Assembly (NCBI GenBank): GCA_003991915.1
Contig: RQTK01000082.1
Coordinates: forward strand, 569,952-633,951
From: Elysia chlorotica
Taxonomy: Eukaryota > Mollusca > Gastropoda > Plakobranchidae
DNA length: 64,000 bases
Direction: 5' to 3'
Shown: piece after piece, positions 35,210 through 46,816 of the stretch
Numbering within the stretch: the first letter of the stretch is position 1
Layout: the number at the start of each line of letters is the position of its first letter
Notes under the pieces: generated by a model
Databases searched by the model: none
The model's input: the letters and a program-made list of their open reading frames with translations, nothing else
Told to the model about the DNA's origin: nothing
Translations under genes and position numbers: made by a program

Positions 35210-36369
35210 TGAGCCGATACGTTTTCTACCGAAAAATATAACATTCCGGACGGACAAGTCGGCTGTTTACTATGACTATGACTATGTATGGCCATGACGT
35301 TTCTATTGATCACGCAACTGAAACGAAAGAAAACAAATAATATACGCATTAAAAGTATTTGCGCATGCGCGAAGGAAAATATTATAATATGGTAACGAGT
35401 TCGGCGTGGCACAAAAATTAATAGTAGCCAGTAAATGGGAGTTCTTGAAAAGTTTCAATATTAAGAATGTGACAAAGCGAGTAGTAATTCTCATCATTAC
35501 CGCTGCTGCTGCTAACTCGCATTGAATGAACGGGTTCTCAGTCCTCTCACACACGCCGCCTTGTGATGGAAACAGCTCTGCAGGCGTATCTCGACTCTCG
35601 AGTGACCCCATGAATAATAATTACTGTAGGATTATTGTAATGCGAGTTAGTTAGTATTATTCAGACCAAGTGCAAGATGACACAGCAGCAACCATCTGCA
35701 AGATTGAATGATTTTTTGTTGTTGTTTTTTTTTTTTGGGGGGGGGGCAAATTCTTTAATGACACGACTAAAAGCATGTGTAGCTATTTACTCGTCATGAG
35801 TGGAGAACAAGAGTCAGTTCAGCCTAGGCAAGGCAGGTTTACCTCCCGGCATTTATGACCAACATTATCATTCAATCTTGCAGATGGTTGCTGCTGTGTC
35901 ATCTTGCACTTGGTCTGAATAATACTAACTAACTCGCATTACAATAATCCTACAGTAATTATTATTCATGGGGTCACTCGAGAGTCGAGATACGCCTGCA
36001 GAGCTGTTTCCATCACAAGGCGGCGTGTGTGAGAGGACTGAGAACCCGTTCATTCAATGCGAGTTAGCAGCAGCAGCGGTAATGATGAGAATTACTACTC
36101 GCTTTGTCACATTCTTAATATTGAAACTTTTCAAGAACTCCCATTTACTGGCTACTATTAATTTTTGTGCCACGCCGAACTCGTTACCATATTATAATAT
36201 TTTCCTTCGCGCATGCGCAAATACTTTTAATGCGTATATTATTTGTTTTCTTTCGTTTCAGTTGCGTGATCAATAGAAACGTCATGGCCATACATAGTCA
36301 TAGTCATAGTAAACAGCCGACTTGTCCGTCCGGAATGTTATATTTTTCGGTAGAAAACGTATCGGCTCA
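35210..36369. repeat. 503-bp perfect inverted repeat with 154-bp spacer
   Basis: The left arm (35210-35712) and right arm (35867-36369) are exact reverse complements over their full length as far as I can read line by line, with no indel. The spacer (35713-35866) contains a T/G-rich run and unique sequence. Each arm contains one palindromic NRF1-type site GCGCATGCGC (35361-35370 and 36209-36218). No target-site duplication flanks the arms and no transposase is present. A 102-codon frame occurs as mirror copies in both arms (35611-35303 minus, 35968-36276 plus); nothing about it looks like a known protein. Confidence 0.96.
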
Positions 36370-36788
36370 CGAAATATCGACCTGTGCTGAAGACCAAGCT
36401 CAATGCATAATTATGTATTAGTCTGACTCATTTATCGTAGACCACAATTATTTCAAAATTGTCCACCATTTCTTTTTCTTTTTTTATTCTTCTGAGTAAG
36501 TGTGAAAGCGGCTTGGTAAAAAAAAAAAATCATCGCACCACAAGAGCAATGTTAAATGTGAACATTTGTTCACGACAAAGACAGAGCGAGGATATGGGTT
36601 TAAAATGTTCGAGTTGAAGTTGGAATAAAAGTCTCATGCTCAAGGTTTCTAAATGTCACGTATTAATAGCTTGTTTTCTTTTTAGTCTTACCACAGTTGG
36701 GCGCTTTTGAATTCGACATAACAACACACCGTGGCTTTTGGATCTACTACATGTAATATTCGGTGTTGTGGACAGGGCGCTTTAACAT

Positions 36789-36790
<2 letters not shown>

Positions 36791-36839
<49 letters not shown>
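36791..36839. repeat. (TC)n microsatellite
   Basis: About 48 bp of pure TC repeats. Confidence 0.96.
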
Positions 36840-36844
<5 letters not shown>

Positions 36845-37374
36845 TTCCTCTTCCGTTCAGATTATTAAAGAGAAGTTTTTTCAAGGTTTGAATTTATGCC
36901 TTAGTTAATTTAAACACCCTTCCAGACATTGTTTGGTGTAATTTTTCGGTTTATAAAAACCTGCTCGTTAGCTTGGTCTTGTCTTTCTGTTGATATTCCT
37001 GAGAGACGACATTAACAGCCGTTTTGATAACCACAACCGTCATTGCACATGATAACAGAACAATAGATACAAGTTTGCGCGCGCAAAATTCACAATACAC
37101 GTACATAGTTTCTTTGTTTAAAACAGCCCGTTAATGCACGTGGGCAGGAAATGAGGGTGGGCGCTGTCAATGAATTTCTGGGTGCATTTTTTGGGGGGCA
37201 TACATGACTCGCTTGTTAGGACAGCCATTGTCTCAAATGTCATTGTGATTTCCATACAGGCCAAGACAGTGACAGGGGTTGCTGAGTTTATGCGCTGCGG
37301 ACCTTAATATTACCTTTGGGAATACCTCATTAAGCTTGCGCTGGGCTTAAGCAAGGGGGATGGGTGTCGGTAAT

Positions 37375-37375
<1 letters not shown>

Positions 37376-37433
<58 letters not shown>
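37376..37433. repeat. (GA)n microsatellite
   Basis: About 56 bp of pure GA repeats, 540 bp from the preceding TC array and in the complementary orientation. Confidence 0.96.
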
Positions 37434-37437
<4 letters not shown>

Positions 37438-37946
37438 TATAGACGAACATAAGAACAGAAACAGTTAAACAGCTTTCATTTAATAATTTTTACGGGGATT
37501 CTTCAACCCGTTCTCTTTTCCTCGTTCCACATTTTCTTTTTCTTTATATGTACAGACCTGTGCAAATAGTGGAGTAGTACACTTATTTGTACACACACCT
37601 TGCCGTACACACAGCACCCATCCTTGCCCGCGATAGTACTAAGTACCTAGTACTATAAACTGTGATCCAGGGCTCTCCCCTCTTGTTTGGAGCTTCAAGT
37701 AGCTAATTAACCTCAAGTACGTCAAGTTCTTCCTTAATTTAACTATAGGCATCCTGAGTTGCTTTTAGGAGAATCTATTGTTAGAAAGTGCTCTGGATAT
37801 TCGCAATATGCACAAAAAAACTAGCCTAAGATTTTTAAACAAAAAAACAAAACAACATATCTAGTAAGACCCCATATCATTTTTGACCCTCACTTTTTTT
37901 TCGCTTAATGTGTAAGGGAAAAGCTGTTTTCCATCCGTCTCTCTAA

Positions 37947-38123
37947 CACACGTCATACGACACACAAATAAAAATTTAGAATCAAGCCTAACAATAACTG
38001 TATGACTCCAGCGTGTATGCAACTATCATAACAATATGTCGTAAGTGCAACATTGCTTCACAATTTTTTCCTGTTTGTGTGTTTGTTTTTTCGCTGAACA
38101 AATTCAACTCCTCCCTTTCCCTT

Positions 38124-38205
<82 letters not shown>

Positions 38206-38385
38206 CTTCTCTCTCACACGTCATACACACACAAATAAAAATTTAGAATCAAGCCTAACAATAACTGTATGCCTCCGGCGTGTACCCAACTATCATAACA
38301 ATATGTCGAAAGTGCAACGTTGCTTCACGAACTTTTCCTGTGTGTTTGTTTGTTGTTTCGCTGAACAAAGGTCAATCTTCCTCCA
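37947..38385. repeat. Direct duplication (about 170 bp) around a (TC)n array
   Basis: Copy 1 (about 37947-38115) and copy 2 (about 38213-38375) share the order CACGTCATAC, AATCAAGCCTAACAATAACT, CTATCATAACAATATGTCG and TTTCGCTGAACAAA, with scattered mismatches. A TC array (38128-38202) lies between them. Confidence 0.93.
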
Positions 38386-39007
38386 CCAAAATAAAACGTC
38401 AGCTTAAGATTGGTGTTAAGACGTAAGTATAGAAAAGGCTACTTGTTAGCTTCCATGACGATGTTCTTACAATCCAATGTTTTTTTCTAAAAAAAAAAAA
38501 AAGTCTCCACTAACGGCTGGAAAACAGCTTTTCCCTTACACAGTTGAGGTGAACAGACAGAGTATGATCATGAAGAAGAAGGTAGCGGTTTTTTGTAGCA
38601 GCACCGAGGTTGAAAAAAAAAGCTTTAATATAACACATTTAACAGCATCATTGTCATAAGGTACCGAATTAACATCCCCTATAATAGATGGCCATGGATA
38701 GGCAAACAAAACAAAAAAGTTTCTAAGTTTATATAAATAGTGTATTAAAAAAAAGAAAAAGGTAAATGGCAATTGAGCAGTAGACTTACTACTTATATCA
38801 TGTCAGTCAGATCTGACTATGACTGTATTATCATTTTTTTCTAATGATTTTCAGCCACTGAAACAGTAAAAATGTGTTCGAAATAAAATAAAGAGTTTAT
38901 CAAAGCTTAACGTATATTTGTTTATTATTTATACTAATATCATGATCAAAAACAAGACAAACGTATGTATGCATTAATGTTTGTCTTTTCCTCTTCCCCC
39001 TTGTCAG

Positions 39008-39066
39008 ATTCTTTTGTGAACAGCCAAGAATGGACGCTCAGTCGATCAGTGCCAGACCTGAAACTC
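39008..39066 (+). CDS. AGAP: AGAP coding exon 2
   Basis: The exon completes Asp59 and encodes residues 60-78 (SFVNSQEWTLSRSVPDLKL), a segment strongly conserved between AGAP proteins just before the GTPase-like domain. It is bounded by TTGTCAG| and CTC|GTAAGT and leaves phase 0. At 59 bp it is a very small exon, far from its 5' partner but continuous with it in frame and in family sequence. Confidence 0.95.
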
Positions 39067-39090
39067 GTAAGTTGGCTTAGTGTAGTTGTA

Positions 39091-39340
39091 GTTGAGTTGG
39101 TTTAACGTCCAACATCAGCCCTATATAGGCTATATTGTTGACAGGCCACAAGACAGACGTCTGACAATTTTTATGTGCTACCCCACACGAGACAGGTCGG
39201 GGATACCATGACTCCTATCTCAGCCGGTCACATTTTACTGGCACTGACCCAACCAGTAGGGAGCGAAATCGCCAGGCCTAGAACTACGGACCTTTTATGT
39301 GGGAAGTGAACGTTCGACCCCAGGGCCACCACACCCCCCT
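39091..39340 (-). mobile_element. SINE family A, complete antisense copy next to exon 2
   Basis: This 250-bp element begins with GTTGAGTTGGTTTAACGTCC and ends in the tRNA-like head (minus-strand GTGGTGGCCCTGGGGTCG). It starts only 25 bp from the exon 2 donor site. It is a good reference copy for the family, with all body words present. Confidence 0.85.
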
Positions 39341-40801
39341 GGCTTAGATTAAGACATGAAAGGAAAAGTTAGCCATAATACATCGTTGTATGTTTTACCA
39401 TCTCGGTCTAAGCCAGAGTGTGGCAGGGAAAGTGGTAAACCAATTGAAAAAGTACCGATTGTCATGCGGATTAGTACCCATTGTGTGGATTGGTTTTTTT
39501 CTTCCAATCAGATGAATAGTAAAACCAACTGTATCAGAGAGTGCGAAATATTGGGAGGATTTTGCATGTGTGGTTCAGGATAATTAAAATGGTTGCTTCC
39601 TTCTGTAAAAATCAGTAAAAAATCTGAGGATTGGTAAACAGCCAAAATCTCAATGAAGAAAATAAAGTGAGCACGCATCACGCTTGCTTCCCATATCAAA
39701 AGCACTGTGAGTTGGTTTTGTTTGTTTTGATTTTGAATAAATCTATAGTCTCTGTTTAAATTAAGTAAGAAACTTTTAAATAGGAATAAAATGGGAAAAA
39801 GAGTAATTAAAAAAGAAAATAACATACCTAAAAGACTAGGAGGCAAACAAGGGAAGCAACAGTGATGATGATCCATTTTCTCACTATAGTCATTGCTCTC
39901 CCTTGCTTTATACACCTTCCATTGTGCATGTTGTATGTGTACTGTTTTTTTTTTTTTTTTTTTTTTTCTTTCATGAGTCGGACTTGAATTGTAACAGAAG
40001 TTTATAATCGATCAACTTATAATATCTAAGCCGTAAAGGCCTTTCAAACATGATTAGAGCCAGTGTATATTGTCCTATTGTGCTTTTTAAAAAAGCCTAT
40101 ACAAATGTACATGTACTTCAGTCCATTATACATGTACTATGTAAAAGGATGAGTTATTATTATTATTATTATTATTAATATCATTATTATCATTATTATT
40201 ACTTGCTGGGTACCCACGAAATTTGTGGGCATTGTAGGATGAACAAAAGTGAAGAGATTATAATTATAGATAAAAGAAAACTATTTTAAATATCAAAATA
40301 ATCAATAACTTTAGAAATTTTATTTGTTTTTATGAAATGATTGATGCACCAACTCTATACTACACTCATAGAAAATCGTTATACACTTTTCCCCATCTTT
40401 TTGTCGTTTGATTGATATTTTTAATCTTTTGCTTGGGCGTATTCATGTTGTAGAAAATTGACCTACATGCTTTCAGTTGTTTTATAGGCCATTGAGTTTG
40501 GTTTAAGTTTATCTCCAAGCATTCTAGGAATAGGTTCAGTGTGCGCAGTTAAATATTCTCATTTTAAAAAAAAAAATCATTTGGATGAAGGGAACTAGCA
40601 GTAGTGATTTGTTTGTTGTTGAAGGAAGTGGAGGAAGCACTTTCTTATGTTCATATTTGTGAAGTTACGTTTTTTGTTTTAATAATTCGTATGGTTTTGG
40701 GCGAGTTGTGGTGAAATAAAAAAAAAATTTTCGTCAAAATTGCCCATGCAAATCTACAGTCAAAATATCATTAACCTGGTATAATTTTCGAGAATTTGTG
40801 A

Positions 40802-40805
<4 letters not shown>

Positions 40806-40860
<55 letters not shown>
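40806..40860. repeat. (ATT)n microsatellite
   Basis: About 54 bp of ATT repeats ending 55 bp before exon 3. Confidence 0.96.
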
Positions 40861-40914
40861 CGTGTATAAAAATCTCCATACCCCCACCCCTTTTTTCCTT
40901 CCATATCTTGTCAG

Positions 40915-41002
40915 GGCATACTGGGCAGTGTCCAGTCAGGCAAGTCTGCCCTGGTCCACAGGTATCTCACCGGCTCTTACATGCAGGAGGAGTCACCTGA
41001 GG
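40915..41002 (+). CDS. AGAP: AGAP coding exon 3 (GTPase-like domain, P-loop)
   Basis: It encodes residues 79-107 and the first base of Gly108. The G1/P-loop is GSVQSGKS (residues 82-89), and the following [18 protein letters not shown] is nearly invariant in AGAP proteins. It is bounded by CTTGTCAG| and GAGG|GTAAGT (phase 1). The P-loop Lys88 and Ser89 are present, so nucleotide binding is likely retained. Confidence 0.96.
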
Positions 41003-41429
41003 GTAAGTGACACACTTTCCACTCTTTCTCTATTACAGGTAGATCAGTTGTGCCCCTTTGAACATGATTCGTTTTGTAACTGAGCTACTGGGGCAACATC
41101 CACATCAGTGGATGAATCAGTTGTGCCCCTTTGCACATGATTCGTTTTTTAACTGAGCTTCTTTTGAAGGGAATGCGTAGGTTAATTCTTAAGCTGCTAA
41201 ATTAGAATCATATTTTTTTTTTTGAATAAAGCTAAAAACTTGGAAATAGTTTCATGAAGTGTAATAAAAAAAATAATATTGAAAATTTGACAAGGCTCAC
41301 TAGAATTGTAGTACATGTTTGTTTACTTTCAGAAGAAGAAAACGTATACTGTATTGAATTATCCATGCAGAGGCTAATGAAACTTGCATATTAATACTTG
41401 TGAATCAACATTTTTTTTCTTTATGTCAG
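41003..41429 (+). repeat. AGAP intron 3 with a 44-bp direct repeat
   Basis: The short 427-bp intron contains two copies of a 44-bp sequence (41043-41086 and 41116-41159; core CAGTTGTGCCCCTTTG) differing at two positions, with a 73-bp period. Nothing else was recognised. Confidence 0.9.
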
Positions 41430-41515
41430 GAGGTCGTTTCAAGAAAGAAGTGATAATAGATGGGCAGAGTTACCTGCTGCTAATCCGTGATGAGGGCGGC
41501 ATTCCAGAGATGCAG
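41430..41515 (+). CDS. AGAP: AGAP coding exon 4 (GTPase-like domain)
   Basis: It completes Gly108 and encodes residues 109-136, including [20 protein letters not shown]. The position of the Ras DxxG motif is occupied by RDEGG (127-131), as is usual for AGAP proteins. The catalytic Gln of Ras is not present. It is bounded by TTATGTCAG| and CAG|GTAATG (phase 0). Confidence 0.96.
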
Positions 41516-42491
41516 GTAATGCCAGCAAAGTTTTCTCAGGCTCTCTGAGCACTTCACAATTTTGTGGCTTAATTTCGTTCTTCAACCCTTTTTTTGTTAC
41601 ACATTAAATGATTATTGTAGTTCGTTTAAATATTAAATACACTTTAGCATAATAACAATATTAACCCTTTCCCCGGAGTGCTATGAGCTATCTTATTCTT
41701 GGCAAGTAAGTGTACTACACCATTATACTTATTATGTAGGGGGAAAGGTTTTTCTGTACTGCGTAGTATGCCTGTGTCGGCTACAGGTTGTATGGTATTT
41801 CAGTTCCGTATGTTCTTTGCTGCCTCCCCATGCTTCTTTTTCCATGGCTTGGTTCCCATGGGATTGGTTAGTATGCATATTTTTACGTGCAGTGGAAACC
41901 TCATAATCCAAATTGCTTGGGATTGGATAAAAACTTTGAATTAGGAGGAATTAAACTACAGATGGGGACATAGCTTACCCACAGATGTGTGAAAAAAATG
42001 TAGACAGCTCCTTTCATTGGTTGAAAAATTGCATTTATTGGAGTTTTCATGATTTATTTTTATATAACCACCTTTTCCCAACCTCATTTCATTGAAAAGC
42101 CTGTCTTGGGTAGCAATAAGCATTGAATGCTGCTTTGCATAGAAAGTGCTGTTATATGGCCTATAGGTGGAGCCTGCTTCATTCAATTAAAAATAAGAGA
42201 TCAAATCAAAAGACTTTGAATTATGACTCCCATCCTAATAGCGCCAAAGAGACCAAAAAAATAACCTATCCTCTGTGCTAGTACAGCTTTGGATCAAACT
42301 GCACACCTTCAGTTATAAAACTATTACTATGAAAGCTTAGACCTTTAAAAAATTGAAGAAAAAAAAATCCCCACACAAGGAATAGGTCTCGAATCATGCA
42401 ATGTAAAAAATTAAATTTAATGAAATACGTTTTAAAGATGTTTTTGTAATGTGATGAGTTTTAAAGCTGTTTTTGTTGCGTCTGGTTGCAG
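41516..42491 (+). other. AGAP intron 4
   Basis: GT at 41516 and AG at 42490-42491. No named repeat was confirmed. TTAACCCTTTCCCCGG at 41661 resembles a piggyBac-type end, but no partner end was found. Confidence 0.92.
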
Positions 42492-42633
42492 TTCACCCAC
42501 TGGGTGGACGCAGTCATCTTTGTGTTCAGCCTGGAGAACGAGATGAGCTTCCAGGCAGTGCACAGCCACTACGCCAAGATGCGCCAGTACCGCGACACCA
42601 AGGAGATCCCTCTCATCCTGGTCGGGACGCAAG
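42492..42633 (+). CDS. AGAP: AGAP coding exon 5 (GTPase-like domain, G4 motif)
   Basis: It encodes residues 137-183, with [18 protein letters not shown] and [10 protein letters not shown] typical of the family. The G4-like motif VGTQ (180-183) is followed by a split codon starting with G, which the next exon is expected to complete to Asp as in relatives. The donor is CAAG|GTCAGT (phase 1). Third codon positions are strikingly GC-rich compared with exons 1-2 and the introns. The next exon (family sequence DAIS...) was not found before 64000. Confidence 0.96.
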
Positions 42634-43917
42634 GTCAGTGGGGGCTGTGTTCATTGGTTATAGTTGGCAGCGCATGGGGTGACATTAAAAGCGTTCTACC
42701 TGCGTTTTTTGGTAAAATAATTATCAGAGAAGGCAACATGAAAAGAATCCATCTCAACAGAAGAGTGGTCAAAACATCGGTAGAGATTGGCATATTGGTT
42801 ATAAAACAAAAGAAACAGTATGAGTAGCGCATTAGTAAAAAAAATCTGTAATAGTCCAAACATTTGATGAGTGTATTTCTCAAAAGTGCAAAAAGTGTAG
42901 ATGGAAACTTTTAAAGTCACCTTGCCAGTGGGTGGGGAATGAGCAGAGATTTACACAGATAAAATGTTGAGTATTTTTTTATTTTTAGAGAAAACTTGCT
43001 TCATTGTGTTCATACAGTGTGGGGGGTAGTCAAGACTCAAGGTTTCCAACCTCGAATCAGGTCAGGACGTTACAGAATGAGATATCTAGTGCCACACCAG
43101 ATATGGATGTATTATTTTATTTATTAATACAAACTGGGACTCGCCAGCATCTTTGGGAAATCTATGGGCTTACGCTTCCAGTATGGAACATAAATTTCAG
43201 CCTTGTGAAAAATGAAGGGCTCAATGAAAAAAACAGATGTCTCCTCACAAATTTCCGCACTTCCGTTTTTTTTTTCTGGATTTTAAAATTCTTTTTTTTT
43301 TTAAATTGGGAATATAGTTTCACCGCGAGTCAGGGGACTTAGTTGGATGACATGGACTCTAATTGAGGTTCAAGGTAGCTCACCAAGCAACATGGTTGAG
43401 TAAATGTATGCACGTTTCACAAAAGACCTGACACAGTGCTTGATATGTGAAGCTAACAGTGTTCAGACTGAGTTTTTAAATAAAGTTTAAAGAAGGAAGC
43501 AACCGCAAAACCCTTGCTGTGAAACTCTCACTATTTCAAACTCTCTGGTAAAGAGTGTGGCTAAACACACAGTGCGGAAACAGGAACTGTTCACAATAAT
43601 AGCCTATATAGTGCTGTTGTTGGACCATAAACACCAAACTCAAAACTCAAATTCAAGCTCCAGGATCTAATGTGTGCTCACCTAGTAACCCCCCCCCCCT
43701 TCCCCGCCAAACTCACACTCCAGACCTGTTCAGGTCTGTGAAACTCTAACCAGGCAGGAATGCACTCTGTCTCTGGTGTCAACTGGCGGCTTTGACTGTC
43801 AGGGTTGATCACCGTCAGATCATAGAGACCTCGCTCGGAACACAGCAAACACAGCACCTGGTTATTAAAGTCCTCAGCTTTAAGCGCCATAATTTGTGTG
43901 TGTGTGTGTGTGGTGGG

Positions 43918-44065
43918 AGGGGGGGGGTAGGAGCCATGGTCTCCCAATTGGAAAGTCCCTGGTTTGAAACCAATGAATGACGATTGGTCAAAAATGTAAT
44001 TGTCTTATTTCACCCACCGCTGGTTGGGTCTGTGTCAGTATCGTGTTTCCAGGTCTCCCTGCAAT
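43918..44065 (+). mobile_element. tRNA-like SINE head and partial body with poly-G 5' end
   Basis: A G-tract (43916-43928) precedes GGAGCCATGGTCTCCC and a B-box-like GGTTTGAAACC near 43961. A body fragment CCGCTGGTTGGGTCTGTG, close to family A, follows. Confidence 0.6.
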
Positions 44066-44187
44066 GTCCTTGTGGCAGCAAGTATTTATTTCCCTTTCTC
44101 TCTCTATTTATACAGCTCGTATTCACACCTCCATGTCTCCCCTCTCTCTCTCTCTCTCTCTCTTCTTCGTCCTCTGTCTCTCTCTCT

Positions 44188-44276
44188 NNNNNNNNNNNNN
44201 NNNNNNNNNNNNNNNNNNNNNNNNNNNNNNNNNNNNNNNNNNNNNNNNNNNNNNNNNNNNNNNNNNNNNNNNNNNN
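44188..44276. other. Assembly gap (89 N)
   Basis: The gap is entered from a (TC)n tract, so the missing sequence is probably a microsatellite. The true length is not known. Confidence 1.
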
Positions 44277-44511
44277 ACACATCTTTGTATTTATTGTTTT
44301 GTTTTTTTTTGGTACATCATCTTATATCTTCTCTTATTTTTACCTCTGCATTTTATTATTTGTTTTTATCTTCTTCCAATATGATTATTTTATTCCTTAT
44401 TGCATCCTTTGTAATTGCTCTTTTACCAATTTAATGCTTTATTGATTCAGAGATTCTGGGACGAATATTTACTCTTTGTCTTCCTTATTGCTGTTCTCTC
44501 CCACTCCCACC

Positions 44512-44513
<2 letters not shown>

Positions 44514-44545
<32 letters not shown>
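44514..44545. repeat. (AC)n microsatellite
   Basis: About 30 bp of AC repeats. Confidence 0.95.
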
Positions 44546-44546
<1 letters not shown>

Positions 44547-45067
44547 AAAAAACGTTTAAAAAATCCCTGGCAGTAAGTCGCCGTAGCTTTCGACGCGTCG
44601 AAACAATATCAGAATTAAAAAAAAAATCTTACGAAATATTAAGTTACCGCGACGTTGTGCTTATTTGAGTCTAGTTAAATATTCAGGCTTCCAACGCCAT
44701 AAATTTGGTTTGCACCCAACTTGCTATTTGGGGCTTTAACGATTGGAACGGGTAGGGGGGAAATATTGGCAGTTGGGTAGAGAGTTTAATGAAAGTTGGC
44801 AGCGGGCTAGCCACAGCCACTTCATCACGGGGCTCTTGTTCAGGCGGAATCTACTGTTGACAAGAGATCACTCACCAGAGCTACAGACCAATAAGAGGGG
44901 TTGGATAGTAGGGTAGAATAGATCTTGGGGTGCTTTGTGGTGAGGCATTCAATTGTGGTCAAGGTGGTGTTTAACATAGAGAGATTGACTGTATGAGACA
45001 GAAACGGGCAGAACGAAGGAGAGAGATAGATAGTTAAATGGAGACGTACAGACAAACAGGCAGACAG

Positions 45068-45264
45068 AATTGAATTGAGTTGTACTGTATATGCTATATT
45101 GTGGATGGGCCCCAAGACTGACGTCTGCCACACACGAGAAAGGGCGGGGGTACCATGATTCCTGTCTCAGCCGGTCACATTAAACTGACACCGACCCAAC
45201 CATTAGGGGGTGAAATCGCCAGGGCTCGAACCACGCAACCCATGTTATACCCCCCCCCCCCCCA
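45068..45264 (-). mobile_element. SINE family A antisense copy ending in a C-tract
   Basis: It carries the family words GGCCCCAAGACTGACGTCTG, CAGCCGGTCACATTAAACTG and GGGCTCGAACCACG. It ends with 15 C (45250-45264), which is a poly-G at the element's 5' end. Confidence 0.8.
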
Positions 45265-45476
45265 AAGCAGACAGACAGACAGACAATCATACAGTGACAA
45301 AGAAAACGAAAATGGGAACAACTATGTGAAAAAAAAAGCGGTACAGCGCAGCATTACCAAAAACTGTCCCCGGGTACTATGGATTTCTCCCAGGTGAGCG
45401 ATTTTCTATTACTTAAAGGGCGTCGTCAGCAACACGACCTCTTTCATCCCGACCATGTGTATTTACTACCTTTCCT

Positions 45477-45514
<38 letters not shown>

Positions 45515-46479
45515 GCCCTGCCTCCCCGAAAGTTTGATTCACTCACGCCACAGAGCTTAGAATGAATTCAATCGGAGGATATTCTTCGCCATCGACCAAG
45601 TCAGTTGTGGAGACTGGGCTGATCTACATTATGTTCGATCTAGTCTAGCTCTAGACAGACTCATTCTAGCTCTGATGTGTTAGCCACTACAAACATGAGT
45701 TTCCCATAATACATTGCACTGGATATTCCTGTTTTTTTGAAGATTTTCTGTTCAATCGGTATTGTACATATTTAACTCTTTTTCTTTTTTTTGCTATTGA
45801 TGTCTTTTTGTCTTTTTTTTATAGTAGCATATTTTCCTTTCTTTTCTATTTTTTTCTGTTTTTTTTTTTTGGTCTTGTATTGCATACTCCCGTAAGGGGT
45901 GTTTTTCGAAATTTCAATTAAAATGGGGAAAATCATTCTTTTACGATTTTTTTTTTATTTTAACATTATTAGCTTTTAGCTTTTGGATTTTATTTAGGAA
46001 GGAATAATCGATTTTCTGCCGGCATTAAGCTTTAGTTTCTATATCGTAGGAAGAAATGAAAAAACAAAAACAACTTGCGCTTGTTCACGTTCATGTTCGC
46101 TTGAGCAAACAAAAATGCAAGCAAGATGTAGTGATACTTTTCTCTTCGTATTATAATCTTTAGTCCCTATGTCGTTCTGTTCAACCGGTTTTTCCCAATA
46201 AATAAAATAATCAAATCTTGCATAACATTCGATAGTAAGCTTACTAATGCAGCGTCCCTGCTTTCCAAACCGATTTTAATGATGTGTCACGGGTAACGGT
46301 ACTAACCTCCGGCCATGTAGCGATATGTGCCGTCGATCTCTTAGGTTACATTGACAAGTCTCATTTCCTCCCAATCCTATGTGGTTCCTGAGGGGCGATT
46401 CTTGGTGGTTTATTAACTGCTCTGCGAAACACACGACGATAAGGGAAACACCTTCCTTGGAATTTTCAAACGCATGCTT

Positions 46480-46700
46480 AAGTTCTACCTTTTTGACGAT
46501 TAAAATTGAACCGGTGAAAGTTGTAAATACCTATAATGATTGCTTGTGGCTTTTGAATGTAATACTGTATTGTGTCAACATTTTATGATTATTTTTCTTT
46601 TGTACATGTAATAATGAAAATTGTTAAGCGCACTGAGCATGATTGTTAATGGAAGTGCGCTATATAAATGCAATCTATTATTATTATTATTACGATAGTG
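46480..46700 (+). mobile_element. Probable retroelement 3' end with ATT tail
   Basis: The word AAGCGCACTGAGC followed by AAGTGCGCTATATAAATGC and (ATT)n is a recurrent form of LINE/SINE 3' ends in invertebrates. A short frame upstream ends FKRMLKFYLFDD, which would fit the tail of a reverse-transcriptase ORF, but it is too short to classify. The 5' extent is unknown. Confidence 0.45.
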
Positions 46701-46761
46701 CATGGGCCTTTCTGAAGTCCAGTGTAGAACTATGGTTTGACGCCTGTGCATATTCCCTTAC

Positions 46762-46816
46762 TTATCGTCTTCGTTTTGGCCATCAGTCACGAAATCGCAA
46801 GATCTCTATTGTCGGC
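46762..46816 (-). mobile_element. Partial copy of MITE family T
   Basis: ATCGTCTTCGTTTTGGCC and ATCGCAAGATCTCTA match the reverse complement of the 5' third of the full copies at 48261 and 56872. The rest of the element is absent. Confidence 0.5.

Larger units (their letters stand above)
39067..40914 (+). other. AGAP intron 2
   Basis: GT at 39067 and AG at 40913-40914. It holds a SINE family A copy at 39091-39340, a poly-T run at 39942-39967, (ATT) arrays at 40153-40200 and 40806-40860, and a segment at 40228-40355 resembling a block of the 6.2-9.7 kb triplication. The rest is unremarkable AT-rich sequence. Confidence 0.93.

Noticed and set aside
35303..36276. Mirror-image 102-codon frames in the two arms of the inverted repeat, as a duplicated gene
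   Set aside because: No family resemblance, promoter or splice support. Duplicate frames follow automatically from the palindrome.
41661..41690. Second piggyBac-type element (TTAACCCTTTCCCC)
   Set aside because: Only one end was found; no inverted partner with TTAA within the expected distance.
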